From Schumannella soli (GTDB lineage: Bacteria > Actinomycetota > Actinomycetes > Actinomycetales > Microbacteriaceae), in the NCBI RefSeq assembly GCF_006517435.1, contig NZ_VHQG01000004.1, forward strand, positions 62,001-126,000: a DNA stretch of 64,000 nt, read 5' to 3'. A program made the position numbers and the translations under genes. Shown in pieces: positions 30,227 through 38,845 of the stretch. Position 1 is the first letter of the stretch. Each line of letters starts with the position of its first letter. Under the pieces are notes generated by a model that saw nothing but the letters and a program-made list of their open reading frames with translations, was not told where the DNA came from and did not search any database.

Positions 30227-31618
30227 GTGACCGATATCCACGGCGGCAAAGTGCCCACCGCCGAACTCGACCAGAACCCGTCCGGATCCCTGGATCCCAC
30301 CGCAGCCCCCGCCGTCGCGGGCGTCTCCGGCTCCCCCGACCGCCGACCCGCTCGCCGGGCCGTGTGGGCGGCCTTCCTCGGCAGCTCTCTCGAGAGCTTC
30401 GACTTCTACCTCTTCGCCTACTTCAGCGCCTTCTTCTCGGCGAGCGTCTTCTTCCCGAACGACGACCCGGTCGTGGGCCGGCTCGAGGCCTTCGCGCTGT
30501 TCGCCCTGAGCTACCTCGTGCGGCCGATCGGCGCGATCGTCTTCGGCTGGGTCGGCGACCGCCTCGGCCGCCGCCAGACGCTGCTCATCACGATCACCCT
30601 GATGGGAGTCGCGACCGGCGCGATCGGCCTGTTGCCCGGCTACGACACGATCGGGGTGGCCGCGCCGGTCATCCTCGTCGTGATCCGCCTGCTGCAGGGT
30701 CTCTCCCTCGGCGGCGAATGGGGCGGCGGCATCCTCGTCGCCGTCGAGCACGCCGAGCCGAAGCGCCGCGGGCTCTACGCCGCGCTGCCGCAGCTCGGCT
30801 CGCCCGTCGGAACCGGCATCGTCGCGACCCTCGTGATCGTGCTGTCGGCGGTCATGCCGCCCGAGGACCTGGCGGCGTGGGGATGGCGCATCCCGTTCCT
30901 GCTCGCCTTCCCGCTGCTGCTCGTGTCGCTCTGGCTGCGCCTGCGCATCGACGAGACCCCGCTGTTCAAGGCGCTCGTCGCCGAGGACCGCCTCGAGCGC
31001 GTCCCCGTGCTGTCGGCCTTCGCGAAGCACCCGCTCGCGATGGTCGTCGCGATCGGCGCCGCCCTGCTCGGCATCGGCTCGTACTCGCTCATGAACACCT
31101 ACACGCTGAGCTACGGCGTCGCGGTGCTCGGCTTCAAGTACGAGGAGCTGTCGCTCGCGACCCTGATCGGCAGCGCGCTGCAGCTCGTGACGATCCCGCT
31201 GTTCGGCGTGTGGGCGAACCGCATCGGCTCGGCTCGCGTGGTGCTGATCGGCGCGATCGGCACGCTGATCATCACCTTCCCGATGTACTTCCTGCTGCAA
31301 TTCGCGACGTTCCCGATCCTCGTCGGCACGATGATCATCGGCGGCATCCTGCCGACCCTCGCCTGGGCGGGGCTCGGCGGGCTCATGGCGGATGTGTTCG
31401 GCGGGCCGATCCGCTACAGCGCCCTGTCGATCGCCTATGCGGTCGCCGCGACGATCTCGGGCTTCATCCCGCTGATCACGACCGGGATCGGCGCCGCGAC
31501 CGGCAACGCCTGGTGGCACCCCGGGATCGTGCTCGCGGCCCTGTCGGCGCTGACCCTCGTGTCGGCGATCTTCGCCGCCCGCTGGCGCCGCCCCGTCGAC
31601 ACGCTGCTCGAGGCCTGA
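30227..31618 (+). CDS. MFS transporter, metabolite:H+ symporter (MHS) family
   Basis: A 463-aa transporter. After about 45 disordered residues, 12 helices begin with AVWAAFLGSSLESFDFYLFAYFSA, the MHS-family opening. The MFS loop GWVGDRLGRRQTLL is at about 106-119, and the family segment RLLQGLSLGGEWGGGILVAVEHAEPKRRG at about 150-178. Relatives carry proline/betaine, shikimate, citrate or other organic acids. The GTG start lies 9 nt after TAGGCT (30212-30217), so the mRNA is probably leaderless. It is followed by a strong hairpin and is probably monocistronic. Substrate is unresolved. Confidence 0.9.
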   Translation: MTDIHGGKVPTAELDQNPSGSLDPTAAPAVAGVSGSPDRRPARRAVWAAFLGSSLESFDFYLFAYFSAFFSASVFFPNDDPVVGRLEAFALFALSYLVRPIGAIVFGWVGDRLGRRQTLLITITLMGVATGAIGLLPGYDTIGVAAPVILVVIRLLQGLSLGGEWGGGILVAVEHAEPKRRGLYAALPQLGSPVGTGIVATLVIVLSAVMPPEDLAAWGWRIPFLLAFPLLLVSLWLRLRIDETPLFKALVAEDRLERVPVLSAFAKHPLAMVVAIGAALLGIGSYSLMNTYTLSYGVAVLGFKYEELSLATLIGSALQLVTIPLFGVWANRIGSARVVLIGAIGTLIITFPMYFLLQFATFPILVGTMIIGGILPTLAWAGLGGLMADVFGGPIRYSALSIAYAVAATISGFIPLITTGIGAATGNAWWHPGIVLAALSALTLVSAIFAARWRRPVDTLLEA

Positions 31619-31650
31619 CCCGCTGCCGACGGGCGCGAGCGCGCGGTCCG

Positions 31651-31688
31651 GTTCCGAGGGCGGGGTGACGACACCCCGCCCTCGGAAC
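31651..31688 (+). terminator. terminator of the MHS transporter gene
   Basis: Arms GTTCCGAGGGCGGGGTG (31651-31667) and its exact complement (31672-31688) enclose a 4-nt loop, 33 bp past the stop codon. Confidence 0.8.
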
Positions 31689-31775
31689 GGTGACCCGCGC
31701 TCGCGCCTGAACCGCGCGCGCCCCGGCGACTCGTAGGCTGTCGGCGACCTGCCGTCGGCGGGGGACGGAGACACC

Positions 31776-32861
31776 ATGAGCGACGGACGCACGCCGCACG
31801 ACGACGACGACCCGCTGGGCCTCGGATTCGGCGACACGGACCCGGCCGGCGTCCCCGCCGCCGCCGACGGCTCCGCGGAGCCGCCGCCCACCGAGCCGCT
31901 CGCCGCCGGCGACCGGCCGTGGACGCCGGCCGAGGGCACGTCGGCCGCCGATGCCGCCGCGACGGTCTCCCCCGCGACCTCCGGTGACGCCCCGACGACC
32001 GCCGACCCCTTCCCGTGGCTGAACGACGCCGCCGGCGCCTCGGGGCCGGCCGGCGCCGGTGCGGATGCCGCATCGCCGGCGAACGACGACGTCACCCAGG
32101 TCTTCGGCGCAGTCCCGCCCACGACCCCGCCGTCCCAGGCCGCGACCACCGTCTACCCGACCGGCTACGCGACACCCGGCGCCGGAGCGGCCGCCGAGAC
32201 GACCGCGACCCGATTCGACCCGAACCTCTTCACCCCGCTGGCCAGCACCGGCGGCGACGACGAGCCCGACGAGGACGACGGTCCGTCGAAGAAGCCGCTC
32301 ATCGTGCTCGGCAGCATCGGCGGCGTGCTCGTCATCGGGATCGCCATCCTGCTCATCGTGCTGTTCACCCGCGGCAGCGGCGACGCCGAGAAGGACAGCG
32401 CGACGGGCGAGGTCTCGTCGAAGCCGTCGACCTCGACCTCCGCCTCGCCGTCGAAGAGCGCCTCGCCGTCGGCGAGCGCCACCCCCAGCGCGACGCCGAG
32501 CGACCCGCCGTCGAGCGCGCCGCCGACGAAGGCGCCGACCACGGCGCCGCCCGTCGCGAAGCCGACCATCAACAGCTTCACCGCGAACCCGACTCAGATC
32601 GTCTGCGCGTCGAACTCCGCTACCGAGGAGGTCACCCTCAGCTGGTCGGTCAGCGCCCAGTACGTCTCGATCGACGGTGCGTCCCCGATCCCCTCCGACT
32701 CGCAGCCGCCGGCCATGCCCTTCAACTGCTCGGAGGGCACGCATACGTACACGTTGACGGCCTACAACCCGGGCACCGATGTCACCGCACAGAAGTCGGT
32801 GCGCGTGACCAGCATCATCTCGGCGCCCCCTGCCGATCCCGATCCTGGGATCGAGGGCTGA
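31776..32861 (+). CDS. single-pass membrane protein with Ser/Thr/Pro stalk and small extracellular domain
   Basis: A 361-aa protein I cannot assign. Residues 1-172 are cytosolic, acidic and Ala/Pro/Thr-rich, with a short FDPNLFTPLA motif. One membrane helix follows (174-198, PLIVLGSIGGVLVIGIAILLIVLF). A Ser/Pro/Thr/Lys stalk (200-272) leads to an approximately 85-residue domain (NSFTANPTQIVCASNSATEE to KSVRVTSI) that resembles an Ig-like beta sandwich with two cysteines. The topology suggests an envelope sensor or anchor. ATG has GGGGACGGAG upstream, and a TAGGCT -10 (31734-31739) lies 36 nt before it. A strong hairpin ends the unit. Confidence 0.7.
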   Translation: MSDGRTPHDDDDPLGLGFGDTDPAGVPAAADGSAEPPPTEPLAAGDRPWTPAEGTSAADAAATVSPATSGDAPTTADPFPWLNDAAGASGPAGAGADAASPANDDVTQVFGAVPPTTPPSQAATTVYPTGYATPGAGAAAETTATRFDPNLFTPLASTGGDDEPDEDDGPSKKPLIVLGSIGGVLVIGIAILLIVLFTRGSGDAEKDSATGEVSSKPSTSTSASPSKSASPSASATPSATPSDPPSSAPPTKAPTTAPPVAKPTINSFTANPTQIVCASNSATEEVTLSWSVSAQYVSIDGASPIPSDSQPPAMPFNCSEGTHTYTLTAYNPGTDVTAQKSVRVTSIISAPPADPDPGIEG

Positions 32862-32895
32862 CGATTCGAGCGCCTCGTGCCCTCGGGCAAAGAAA

Positions 32896-32928
32896 AAGGG
32901 CGCCCCGGGGATTCCCCGGGGCGCCCTT
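32896..32928. terminator. bidirectional terminator between convergent genes
   Basis: AAGGGCGCCCCGGGGA (32896-32911) is the exact complement of 32913-32928. The minus-strand side continues into a T-run (complement of AGAAAAA), as expected for ending the protease gene. The plus side serves the preceding membrane-protein gene. Confidence 0.85.
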
Positions 32929-32958
32929 CCTTCTCCCCCGCTGTCGGGGTCGGGCCGC

Positions 32959-33915
32959 TTACGCGGCCGACGCCGCCTGGTAGGCGCTCTGGATCGCCGA
33001 ACCCCAGTACGGTCCGAACATCGTGTTCGCGACGCCGTCGTAGCCGAAGCTGTTGATCGAGTTCTGCGTTCCGCCGGCGCCCGATCCGATGAACCAGGGT
33101 CCGCCCGACGATCCGCCGGTCATGTCGCAGTCGATGCCCTGCGACTCCGACTGGCCGAAGGGGTCGTCGCTCGCCGAGCTGTCGGTGCACGACTTGAGCG
33201 TCTCGCCGTTGAAGGGCGAGGCGGCCGGGTAGCCGTAGCTCGTGTAGCCGAGGCCGCGGCTCTGGTTGAACGAGACCGGCGAGGCGCCGACCTCATCCGC
33301 CAGGTTGCCGTTGCCGCTCACGACGGCGAAACCGGTGTCGTAGGTGATGTCGCCGTCGTCCGCCCACTGGTTCGTGGTGAACAGGTCGGTCGCGGTGAAC
33401 TGGCCGTAGGGCGCGCTGCCGTTGTCGTAAGCGGGCACGAACACCCAGTTCGTCGCGAAGTCGCCGGGGCCCTCGTTGACGCAGTGGCCGGCGGTCGCGA
33501 CGACGCTGCCGTTGCTCGAGCTGATGGAGTTGCCCGAGCAGACGTAGTCGCTGCCGCCGAGCGTGAAGAACACCTTGCCGATGTGCGACACCGGCGCCGG
33601 CGATCCGGCCTTCGGGCTGACCGCATTGACCGAGTAGGTCACGGCCTTCCCCTGGGCCGGCGCGGCGGTGGATGCGGTGCGCTCCCCCGTGCTGATGAGC
33701 GCGTCGGCCGGAGTCGCGGCGCGCATCCGGTCGGCCGACCAGTATGTCGCGGCCGTGGCGGCCTTGGTGCTCGGCACAGCGTAGTGCGCGACCTGCGCAC
33801 TCGCGTCGGCGGCCGCGGGCTCTGCCTGAGCGCTCGTCGCGCCGGCGGCGAAGGCGGCGCCGCCGAGCAGCAGAGCCGCCGTCGTCGCTCCGATACGGAA
33901 CCTCGTCGTCGTCAT
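32959..33915 (-). CDS. secreted trypsin-like serine endopeptidase (V8/glutamyl-endopeptidase type)
   Basis: A 318-aa preproprotein. The signal peptide (1-31) ends in SAQA. A propeptide (about 32-105) precedes the chymotrypsin-fold protease. Its triad is His144 (TAGHC), Asp193 (DTGFAVV) and Ser270 (GGSSGGPW). Cys126-Cys145 and Cys243-Cys263 are probable disulfides. The arrangement matches the V8-like Glu-specific peptidases of actinobacteria. ATG has GGGGAG upstream. It is monocistronic, with its own terminator. It is probably exported for nutrient scavenging; specificity is inferred only from overall similarity. Confidence 0.9.
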   Translation of the reverse strand: MTTTRFRIGATTAALLLGGAAFAAGATSAQAEPAAADASAQVAHYAVPSTKAATAATYWSADRMRAATPADALISTGERTASTAAPAQGKAVTYSVNAVSPKAGSPAPVSHIGKVFFTLGGSDYVCSGNSISSSNGSVVATAGHCVNEGPGDFATNWVFVPAYDNGSAPYGQFTATDLFTTNQWADDGDITYDTGFAVVSGNGNLADEVGASPVSFNQSRGLGYTSYGYPAASPFNGETLKSCTDSSASDDPFGQSESQGIDCDMTGGSSGGPWFIGSGAGGTQNSINSFGYDGVANTMFGPYWGSAIQSAYQAASAA

Positions 33916-34299
33916 GTTCTCCCCAATCGATCGTTTCGGTTCTGCACTCGTGTGGCGGCTGTCCCTGGCGCCGATCCGGTTGTGATCCGCGCCGCCGCCT
34001 CTGAGGTGTCTCTGAGCCTGTCGGCGGTGAGGGGATTCCCAGGGCGTTCCTCGGAGACCGAAGCGACTCTTGTGGAGATCGAGAAAACACCCCCCGAATG
34101 GGTGACACGTGATAGCTTTTCGCCGCTCAAGGGCGAGCGGATCTCGACTCCGGGGTCCGGACCGATCGTCCCCCGGCCCGGCTGCCGGGGCCGTCCGCGC
34201 CGCCCTCGAACCCGGCGGTAGACTCGCGCGAGACCCCACACTCAGGCACCTCACCATCCGACTCGGTGCCGCCAAAATCGAAGCGAAAGCGGAGCCCTC
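33916..34299. other. divergent regulatory region between protease gene and valS
   Basis: About 380 bp with no supported gene. It contains the protease promoter on the minus side and, on the plus side, TAGACT (34219-34224) about 75 nt before the valS start. The valS leader shows no T-box motif, unlike ileS. An AT-richer patch (GATCGAGAAAACACC near 34077) may hold further promoter elements. Confidence 0.5.
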
Positions 34300-36918
34300 A
34301 TGTCCGACGCGCACGGCGACAGCACTCCCGAGACCGGCAGCAGCCGCATCCCCGACCGTCCGGCTCTGGAGGGCCTCGAGCCGAAGTGGGACGCCGCCTG
34401 GGCCGAGCAGGACACCTACTCTTTCGACCGCGCCGCGGCTCTCGCCGCCGGCAAGGAGAGCGTCTTCGCGATCGACACCCCGCCCCCGACCGCGTCGGGC
34501 AGCCTGCACATCGGCCACGTCTTCAGCTACACCCACATGGACCTTGCCGCGCGCTTCAACCGCATGCGCGGCAAGCACCTCTTCTACCCGATGGGCTGGG
34601 ACGACAACGGTCTGCCCACCGAGCGCCGCGTGCAGAACTACTACGGCGTGCGCTGTGACCCGACGCTGCCCTACGACCCCGAGTTCACCCCGCCGCAGGA
34701 AGGCGGAGAGGGCAAGAGCACGAAGGCGGCCGACCAGCTGCCGATCTCGCGCCGCAACTTCGTCGAGCTCTGCGAGCGGCTCACCGCCGAAGACGAGGTG
34801 CAGTTCGAGGAGCTCTGGCGCAAGCTCGGTCTCAGCGTGGACTGGAAGCTCACCTACCGCACGATCGGCGACGAAGCACAGCGCGCGGCCCAGCGCGCGT
34901 TCCTGCGCAACCTCGCCCGCGGCGAGGCCTACCAGGCGGATGCGCCCACGCTGTGGGATGTGACCTTCCGCACCGCGGTGGCGCAGGCGGAGCTCGAGGA
35001 GCGCGACCAGCCGAGCGCGTACCACGGCCTCGCCTTCCACCGTCCCGACGGCGGCGTGATCGACATCCAGACCACCCGGCCCGAGCTGCTGCCCGCGTGC
35101 GTCGCCCTCGTCGCGCACCCCGACGACGAGCGCTACCAGGCGCTGTTCGGCACGACCGTGACGACGCCGCTGTTCGGCGTCGAGGTGCCGGTGCTCGCCC
35201 ACCACCTCGCTCAGAAGGACAAGGGATCGGGCATCGCCATGATCTGCACCTTCGGCGACACGACCGACGTCACCTGGTGGCGCGAGCTCGACCTGCCCAA
35301 CCGCACCGTCGTCGGCTTCGACGGCCGTCTCGTGTCGGAGGCGCCCGCCGCCGACCTGTTCACCGAGGCGGGCCGCGCCGCCTACGCCGAGCTGGCCGGC
35401 AAGACCGTGTTCAGCGCCAAGGCGCGCATCGTCGAGCTGCTGCAGGAGTCGGGCGAGCTGATCGGCGAGATCAAGAAGATCCAGCACCCGGTCAAGTTCT
35501 TCGAGAAGGGCGACCGTCCGCTCGAGATCGTGTCGACCCGCCAGTGGTACATCGCCAACGGCGCCCGCGACGAGGCGCTCAAGCAGCGCCTGCTCGAGGC
35601 GGGCAAGCAGATCGACTTCCACCCCGACTTCATGCGCGTGCGCTACGAGAACTGGGTCAACGGGCTCACCGGCGACTGGCTCATCTCGCGCCAGCGCTTC
35701 TTCGGCGTGCCGATCCCGGTCTGGTACCCGCTCGACGCCGACGGCAACCCGGTGCAGGGCTCGCCGATCGTGCCGAGCGAGGAGGCGCTGCCGATCGACC
35801 CGTCGAGCGACACCGCCCCCGGCTACGACGAGTCGCAGCGCGGCGTGCCCGGCGGCTTCGTCGGCGAGCTCGACATCATGGACACCTGGGCGACCTCGTC
35901 GCTCACCCCGCAGATCGCCGCCGGCTGGGGCACCGACCCGGAGCTCTTCGACCTGGTGTTCCCCTACTCGCTGCGCTCGCAGGGGCAGGACATCATCCGC
36001 ACCTGGCTGTTCTCGACCGTGCTGCGCGCGCAGCTCGAAGAGGGCACCGTGCCGTGGACGAACGCCGGCATCTCGGGCTTCATCGTCGACCCCGACCGCA
36101 AGAAGATGTCGAAGTCGAAGGGCAACGTCGTCACGCCGGCCGGCATGCTCGACGACCACGGCTCGGATGCGGTGCGCTACTGGGCGGCCTCGTCGCGCCT
36201 CGGCACCGACGCGGCATTCGACCCGCAGAACCCGAAGCAGATCAAGATCGGCCGCCGTCTGGCGATCAAGGTGCTCAACGCGGCGAAGTTCGTATACTCT
36301 TTCCCCTTCGACGAGGCCGCGGCCGGCGTGACCGAGCCGCTCGACCTCGACGTGCTGGCCGAGCTCGCCCGCGTGGTGGAGCTGTCGACCGCCGCCTACG
36401 AGCAGTTCGACCACGCCCGCGCGCTCGAGCTGAGCGAGCAGTTCTTCTGGACGTTCTGCGACGACTACCTCGAGCTCGTCAAGGAGCGCGCCTACACGGG
36501 CTCCGGCGCCGCGCAGGCGAGCGCGGTGACCGCGCTGCGCGCCGCCGTCGACGTGCTGCTGCGCCTGCTCGCGCCCGTCATCCCCTTCGCCACCGAGGAG
36601 GTGTGGTCGTGGACCCACGAGGGCTCCATCCACACCGCCGCCTGGCCGGAGGCCTCGGAGCTGCGCGCACTCGGCGCGACCGAGCCCAGCGGCCTGCTGC
36701 CGGCCGTCAGCGCGGCGCTCATCGGCATCCGCCGGGCGAAGACGGATGCGAAGGCCTCGCAGAAGACACCCGTCACCTCGGCGACGCTGGCCGGTCCCGC
36801 GATCCTCGCCGGCGCGCTCGACGACCTGCGCGCCGTGGGCCGCATCGCCGAGCTGACGCACGTCGAGGCCGACGAGGTCGCGGTGAGCGACATCGTGCTC
36901 GAGGAGCAGCAGGCGTGA
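34300..36918 (+). CDS. valS: valyl-tRNA synthetase
   Basis: An 872-aa class I synthetase. The first signature is TASGSLHIGHVFSYTH (about 64-79), and KKMSKSKGNVVTP lies near 600. The editing domain between includes HPDDERYQ. The C-terminus is short and lacks the long coiled-coil arm of E. coli ValRS. The N-terminal RVQNYYGVRCDPTLPYD segment fits the alternative actinobacterial/archaeal-like ValS group, which I state with moderate confidence. The stop overlaps the GTG of a GNAT gene. Confidence 0.95.
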   Translation: MSDAHGDSTPETGSSRIPDRPALEGLEPKWDAAWAEQDTYSFDRAAALAAGKESVFAIDTPPPTASGSLHIGHVFSYTHMDLAARFNRMRGKHLFYPMGWDDNGLPTERRVQNYYGVRCDPTLPYDPEFTPPQEGGEGKSTKAADQLPISRRNFVELCERLTAEDEVQFEELWRKLGLSVDWKLTYRTIGDEAQRAAQRAFLRNLARGEAYQADAPTLWDVTFRTAVAQAELEERDQPSAYHGLAFHRPDGGVIDIQTTRPELLPACVALVAHPDDERYQALFGTTVTTPLFGVEVPVLAHHLAQKDKGSGIAMICTFGDTTDVTWWRELDLPNRTVVGFDGRLVSEAPAADLFTEAGRAAYAELAGKTVFSAKARIVELLQESGELIGEIKKIQHPVKFFEKGDRPLEIVSTRQWYIANGARDEALKQRLLEAGKQIDFHPDFMRVRYENWVNGLTGDWLISRQRFFGVPIPVWYPLDADGNPVQGSPIVPSEEALPIDPSSDTAPGYDESQRGVPGGFVGELDIMDTWATSSLTPQIAAGWGTDPELFDLVFPYSLRSQGQDIIRTWLFSTVLRAQLEEGTVPWTNAGISGFIVDPDRKKMSKSKGNVVTPAGMLDDHGSDAVRYWAASSRLGTDAAFDPQNPKQIKIGRRLAIKVLNAAKFVYSFPFDEAAAGVTEPLDLDVLAELARVVELSTAAYEQFDHARALELSEQFFWTFCDDYLELVKERAYTGSGAAQASAVTALRAAVDVLLRLLAPVIPFATEEVWSWTHEGSIHTAAWPEASELRALGATEPSGLLPAVSAALIGIRRAKTDAKASQKTPVTSATLAGPAILAGALDDLRAVGRIAELTHVEADEVAVSDIVLEEQQA

Positions 36919-37433
36919 GCGCCGGCGGCGATGCCGGCGCGGCCGCGGACGAGTCCGTCACGACCGACTCGGGTCTCGTGATCCGCGCGATCACGGCCGA
37001 CGACCTCGCCGCCTGGCGCGAGCTGTTCCGCGCCTACGGGGAGTTCTACGAGACGGTGTTCGACGACGCGCACCTCGACCACGTCGGCGCTCTGCTCGTC
37101 GCCGAGGGCTCCGGGGTCGACGCGCTCGTCGCCGTCGACTCGGCGGACGGCGACGCCCTGGTCGGATTCGCGCACTACCGCTCGCACCCCGACACCTTCA
37201 GCCGGCACCGCGACTGGTACCTCGACGACCTGTTCACCGCCCCGGCAGCGCGCGGCCGCGGTGCGGCGACCGCGCTCATCGCCCGCCTCGGCGAGATCGC
37301 CCGCGACGGGCGCGAGCGGGGCGAGGGCGGCACGCTCCGCTGGATCACCGCTGCATCGAACGAGCGCGCCCAGCGGGTCTACGACCGGATCGCGCAGCGC
37401 ACGACCTGGCTGACCTACGAGCAGAAGCTCTAG
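36915..37433 (+). CDS. GNAT-family N-acetyltransferase
   Basis: A 172-aa protein. After about 18 Ala/Asp-rich residues it shows the GNAT fold: LVIRAITADDLAAWRELF, then LVGFAHYR, YLDDLFTAPAARGRGAATALIARL (acetyl-CoA motif A, about 103-126) and AQRVYDRIAQRTTWLTYEQ. It begins with GTG inside the valS stop (GTGA) and is thus co-translated with valS. The acceptor is not predictable; N-acetylation of a small amine or a protein N-terminus is possible. Confidence 0.88.
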   Translation: MSAGGDAGAAADESVTTDSGLVIRAITADDLAAWRELFRAYGEFYETVFDDAHLDHVGALLVAEGSGVDALVAVDSADGDALVGFAHYRSHPDTFSRHRDWYLDDLFTAPAARGRGAATALIARLGEIARDGRERGEGGTLRWITAASNERAQRVYDRIAQRTTWLTYEQKL

Positions 37434-37490
37434 GCCACGACGTCGGCGGCGTCGCATCCGCGTCGCCGCGCATCTTCGAGAGGAGCGGAC

Positions 37491-37739
37491 ATGCAGCTCG
37501 GAACACGCTGGAGCGTCGGGGCGGACACCCCGCCGCGACTGCCCGAGGCGGTCGTGACGGCCGTGCGTCAGGTCGAGGCGGAGCTCGCCGCCGAGGGCGT
37601 CGACACGTCCGTCTGGCGCTGGACGCTCACCTGGCTCGAGGGCCGGCCGGTCGTCGAGCTGGATGACGGCACGACCATCCGCTACTCGCCGGCCGCCGAC
37701 GAGGCCGTGATCGAGGCGCCGCAGCCCGAAGACGGCTGA
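37491..37739 (+). CDS. small hypothetical protein
   Basis: An 82-aa soluble protein with no family I recognise. The middle, EAVVTAVRQVEAELAAEG, is helical, followed by two beta-like strands with WRWTLTWLEGRPVVELDDGTTIRY. The ATG is preceded by GAGAGGAG at good spacing, and third-position GC is as high as in the neighbours, so it looks truly coding. It lies 57 bp after the GNAT gene and may share its transcript. Confidence 0.65.
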   Translation: MQLGTRWSVGADTPPRLPEAVVTAVRQVEAELAAEGVDTSVWRWTLTWLEGRPVVELDDGTTIRYSPAADEAVIEAPQPEDG

Positions 37740-37808
37740 CGGGCCCGAGCGCGCGTCGGCGCGGGCGCTGATGCCGGCGCGGGCGGGCGGTCGGCCGGTG
37801 CGGTCGGC

Positions 37809-38042
37809 TCAGCGGATGAGGAACGCGCGCTGCAGCTCGGCGCGGCGCTCGCGCTCGACGCGGGCGCGCGCGTTCTCGCGCAGCAGCGTCGCGTCGGCGC
37901 GTGTGCGGGCGTCGCGCTCGGCGGACTCCGCGGCACGGCGTCGCGCCCAGACGGTCAGCGCGAGTCCGAGCCGGTAGACGGCGAGGGTCGCGCCGCCGCT
38001 CGGGCGCACGCCCAGGGCCAAGGTGTGGATCGCGGCGGACAT
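37809..38042 (-). CDS. small basic hypothetical protein, downstream partner of the ArsR-type regulator
   Basis: A 77-aa protein with a short hydrophobic N-terminal half (IHTLALGVRPSGGATLAVYRLGLALTVW) and a strongly charged helical half (ARRRAAESAERDARTRADATLL, RARVERERRAELQRAF). It may be membrane-associated. The start has GGAGGGATAACC upstream, and that site overlaps the end of the ArsR-type gene, whose stop lies 2 bp away. The two are therefore co-translated. No function known. Confidence 0.65.
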   Translation of the reverse strand: MSAAIHTLALGVRPSGGATLAVYRLGLALTVWARRRAAESAERDARTRADATLLRENARARVERERRAELQRAFLIR

Positions 38043-38044
38043 GG

Positions 38045-38752
38045 TTATCCCTCCTTCCGGTCGTGCGTGTCGGTGGTGCTGTCGGAGTCGTCGCCGGGCG
38101 TGACGTCGCCGCCCATGATCGGGAAGACGTTGAGCTGCGCCTGCACGGGGCGGGATCCCGGCTCGGTGCTGTCGCGGTAGGTGACGACGAACTCGTCGAC
38201 GACCTCCATGAGCCGCTTGCTCAGCTGCGCCAGCTGCGGTCCGGTGAGGCGCAGGTTGGCGGTGGAGATCGTGGCGCGATCGATCCACTTCTCACCCAGC
38301 TCGTCGCCGTGCGTGAGGAACTCGTCGAGCAGGCGTCGCCGACTGCGCTCCCATTCGGCCTGGATCAGCTCGCTCGCGGCGCGCATCCCGCCGCCGGCAC
38401 GGAACGCGTCCGGGTTCAGCGAGATGCCGCCGGGAACGCGTTCCCACCAGCGCTCGCGGGCGGTGCCCCGGCCCTCGACCTCGCGCACGAAGCCGTGCTT
38501 CTCGAGCTGGCGCAGGTGGTAGCTGGTCGAGCCGCTCGACTCGCCGAGCCGCTCGCCGAGGCCGCTCGCCGTGGCGGGGCCGAAGGTCGAGAGCACGTCG
38601 ACGATCGCGACACGCAGCGGATGCGCGTAGGCCTTGAGCGCGGTCGCATCGAGGGTGCGGCCGACCGCGGCGCCGGCGGTCGGTGCCGCGTCGGCACCCG
38701 GTGCGGCATCGGCGGCCGACGCGGAACCGTCGTCCGGATCGGTGGAGGTCAT
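38045..38752 (-). CDS. ArsR/HTH_20-type transcriptional regulator
   Basis: A 235-aa regulator. After an Ala/Asp-rich N-terminus (1-32) the winged helix covers about 33-105: DATALKAYAHPLRVAIVDVLSTFGPATASGLGERLGESSGSTSYHLRQLEKHGFV, then RERWWERV. The C-terminal half (about 120-210) is a helical ligand or dimer domain seen in actinobacterial HTH_20 proteins (ISLNPDAFRAG, QLSKRLMEVVDEFV). The ATG lies 3 bp from a 14-bp repeat array shared with the divergent M3 peptidase gene. Autoregulation and control of the peptidase are likely. Confidence 0.85.
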   Translation of the reverse strand: MTSTDPDDGSASAADAAPGADAAPTAGAAVGRTLDATALKAYAHPLRVAIVDVLSTFGPATASGLGERLGESSGSTSYHLRQLEKHGFVREVEGRGTARERWWERVPGGISLNPDAFRAGGGMRAASELIQAEWERSRRRLLDEFLTHGDELGEKWIDRATISTANLRLTGPQLAQLSKRLMEVVDEFVVTYRDSTEPGSRPVQAQLNVFPIMGGDVTPGDDSDSTTDTHDRKEG

Positions 38753-38754
38753 GG

Positions 38755-38814
38755 TGCAAAGATACTTCTGCAAATATTTCTTTGCAAGGTTTTCTTTGCA
38801 ACGTTTTCTCTGCA
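38755..38814. repeat. 14-bp iteron array, putative operator
   Basis: TGCA occurs five times at exactly 14-bp spacing (38755, 38769, 38783, 38797, 38811). The four full units read TGCAAAGATACTTC, TGCAAATATTTCTT, TGCAAGGTTTTCTT and TGCAACGTTTTCTC. The array is much more AT-rich than its surroundings. It lies between the ArsR-type start (38752) and the M3 peptidase start (38846), ending about 20 bp before the peptidase -10 box. The spacing of about 1.3 helical turns suggests cooperative regulator binding. Confidence 0.75.
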
Positions 38815-38832
38815 TCCCTCGGGCGGCCGTTC

Positions 38833-38838
38833 TAGGGT
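38833..38838 (+). promoter_or_regulatory. -10 box for the M3 peptidase gene
   Basis: TAGGGT ends 7 nt before the ATG at 38846, suggesting a leaderless transcript. The -35 position falls on the last repeat of the 14-bp array, so occupancy of the array would interfere with this promoter. Confidence 0.5.
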
Positions 38839-38845
38839 GGAGCGC

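Noticed and set aside
34219-34299. T-box leader for valS, by analogy with ileS
   Set aside because: The leader is short and lacks the GGTGGTACCGCG core.
33916-36861. Long minus-strand extension upstream of the serine protease gene
   Set aside because: It runs antisense through valS; the protease has a proper signal peptide and ribosome site at 33915.
37901-38845. In-frame upstream extension of the M3 peptidase
   Set aside because: It would translate the iteron array and antisense of the ArsR-type gene; the family N-terminus begins at 38846.
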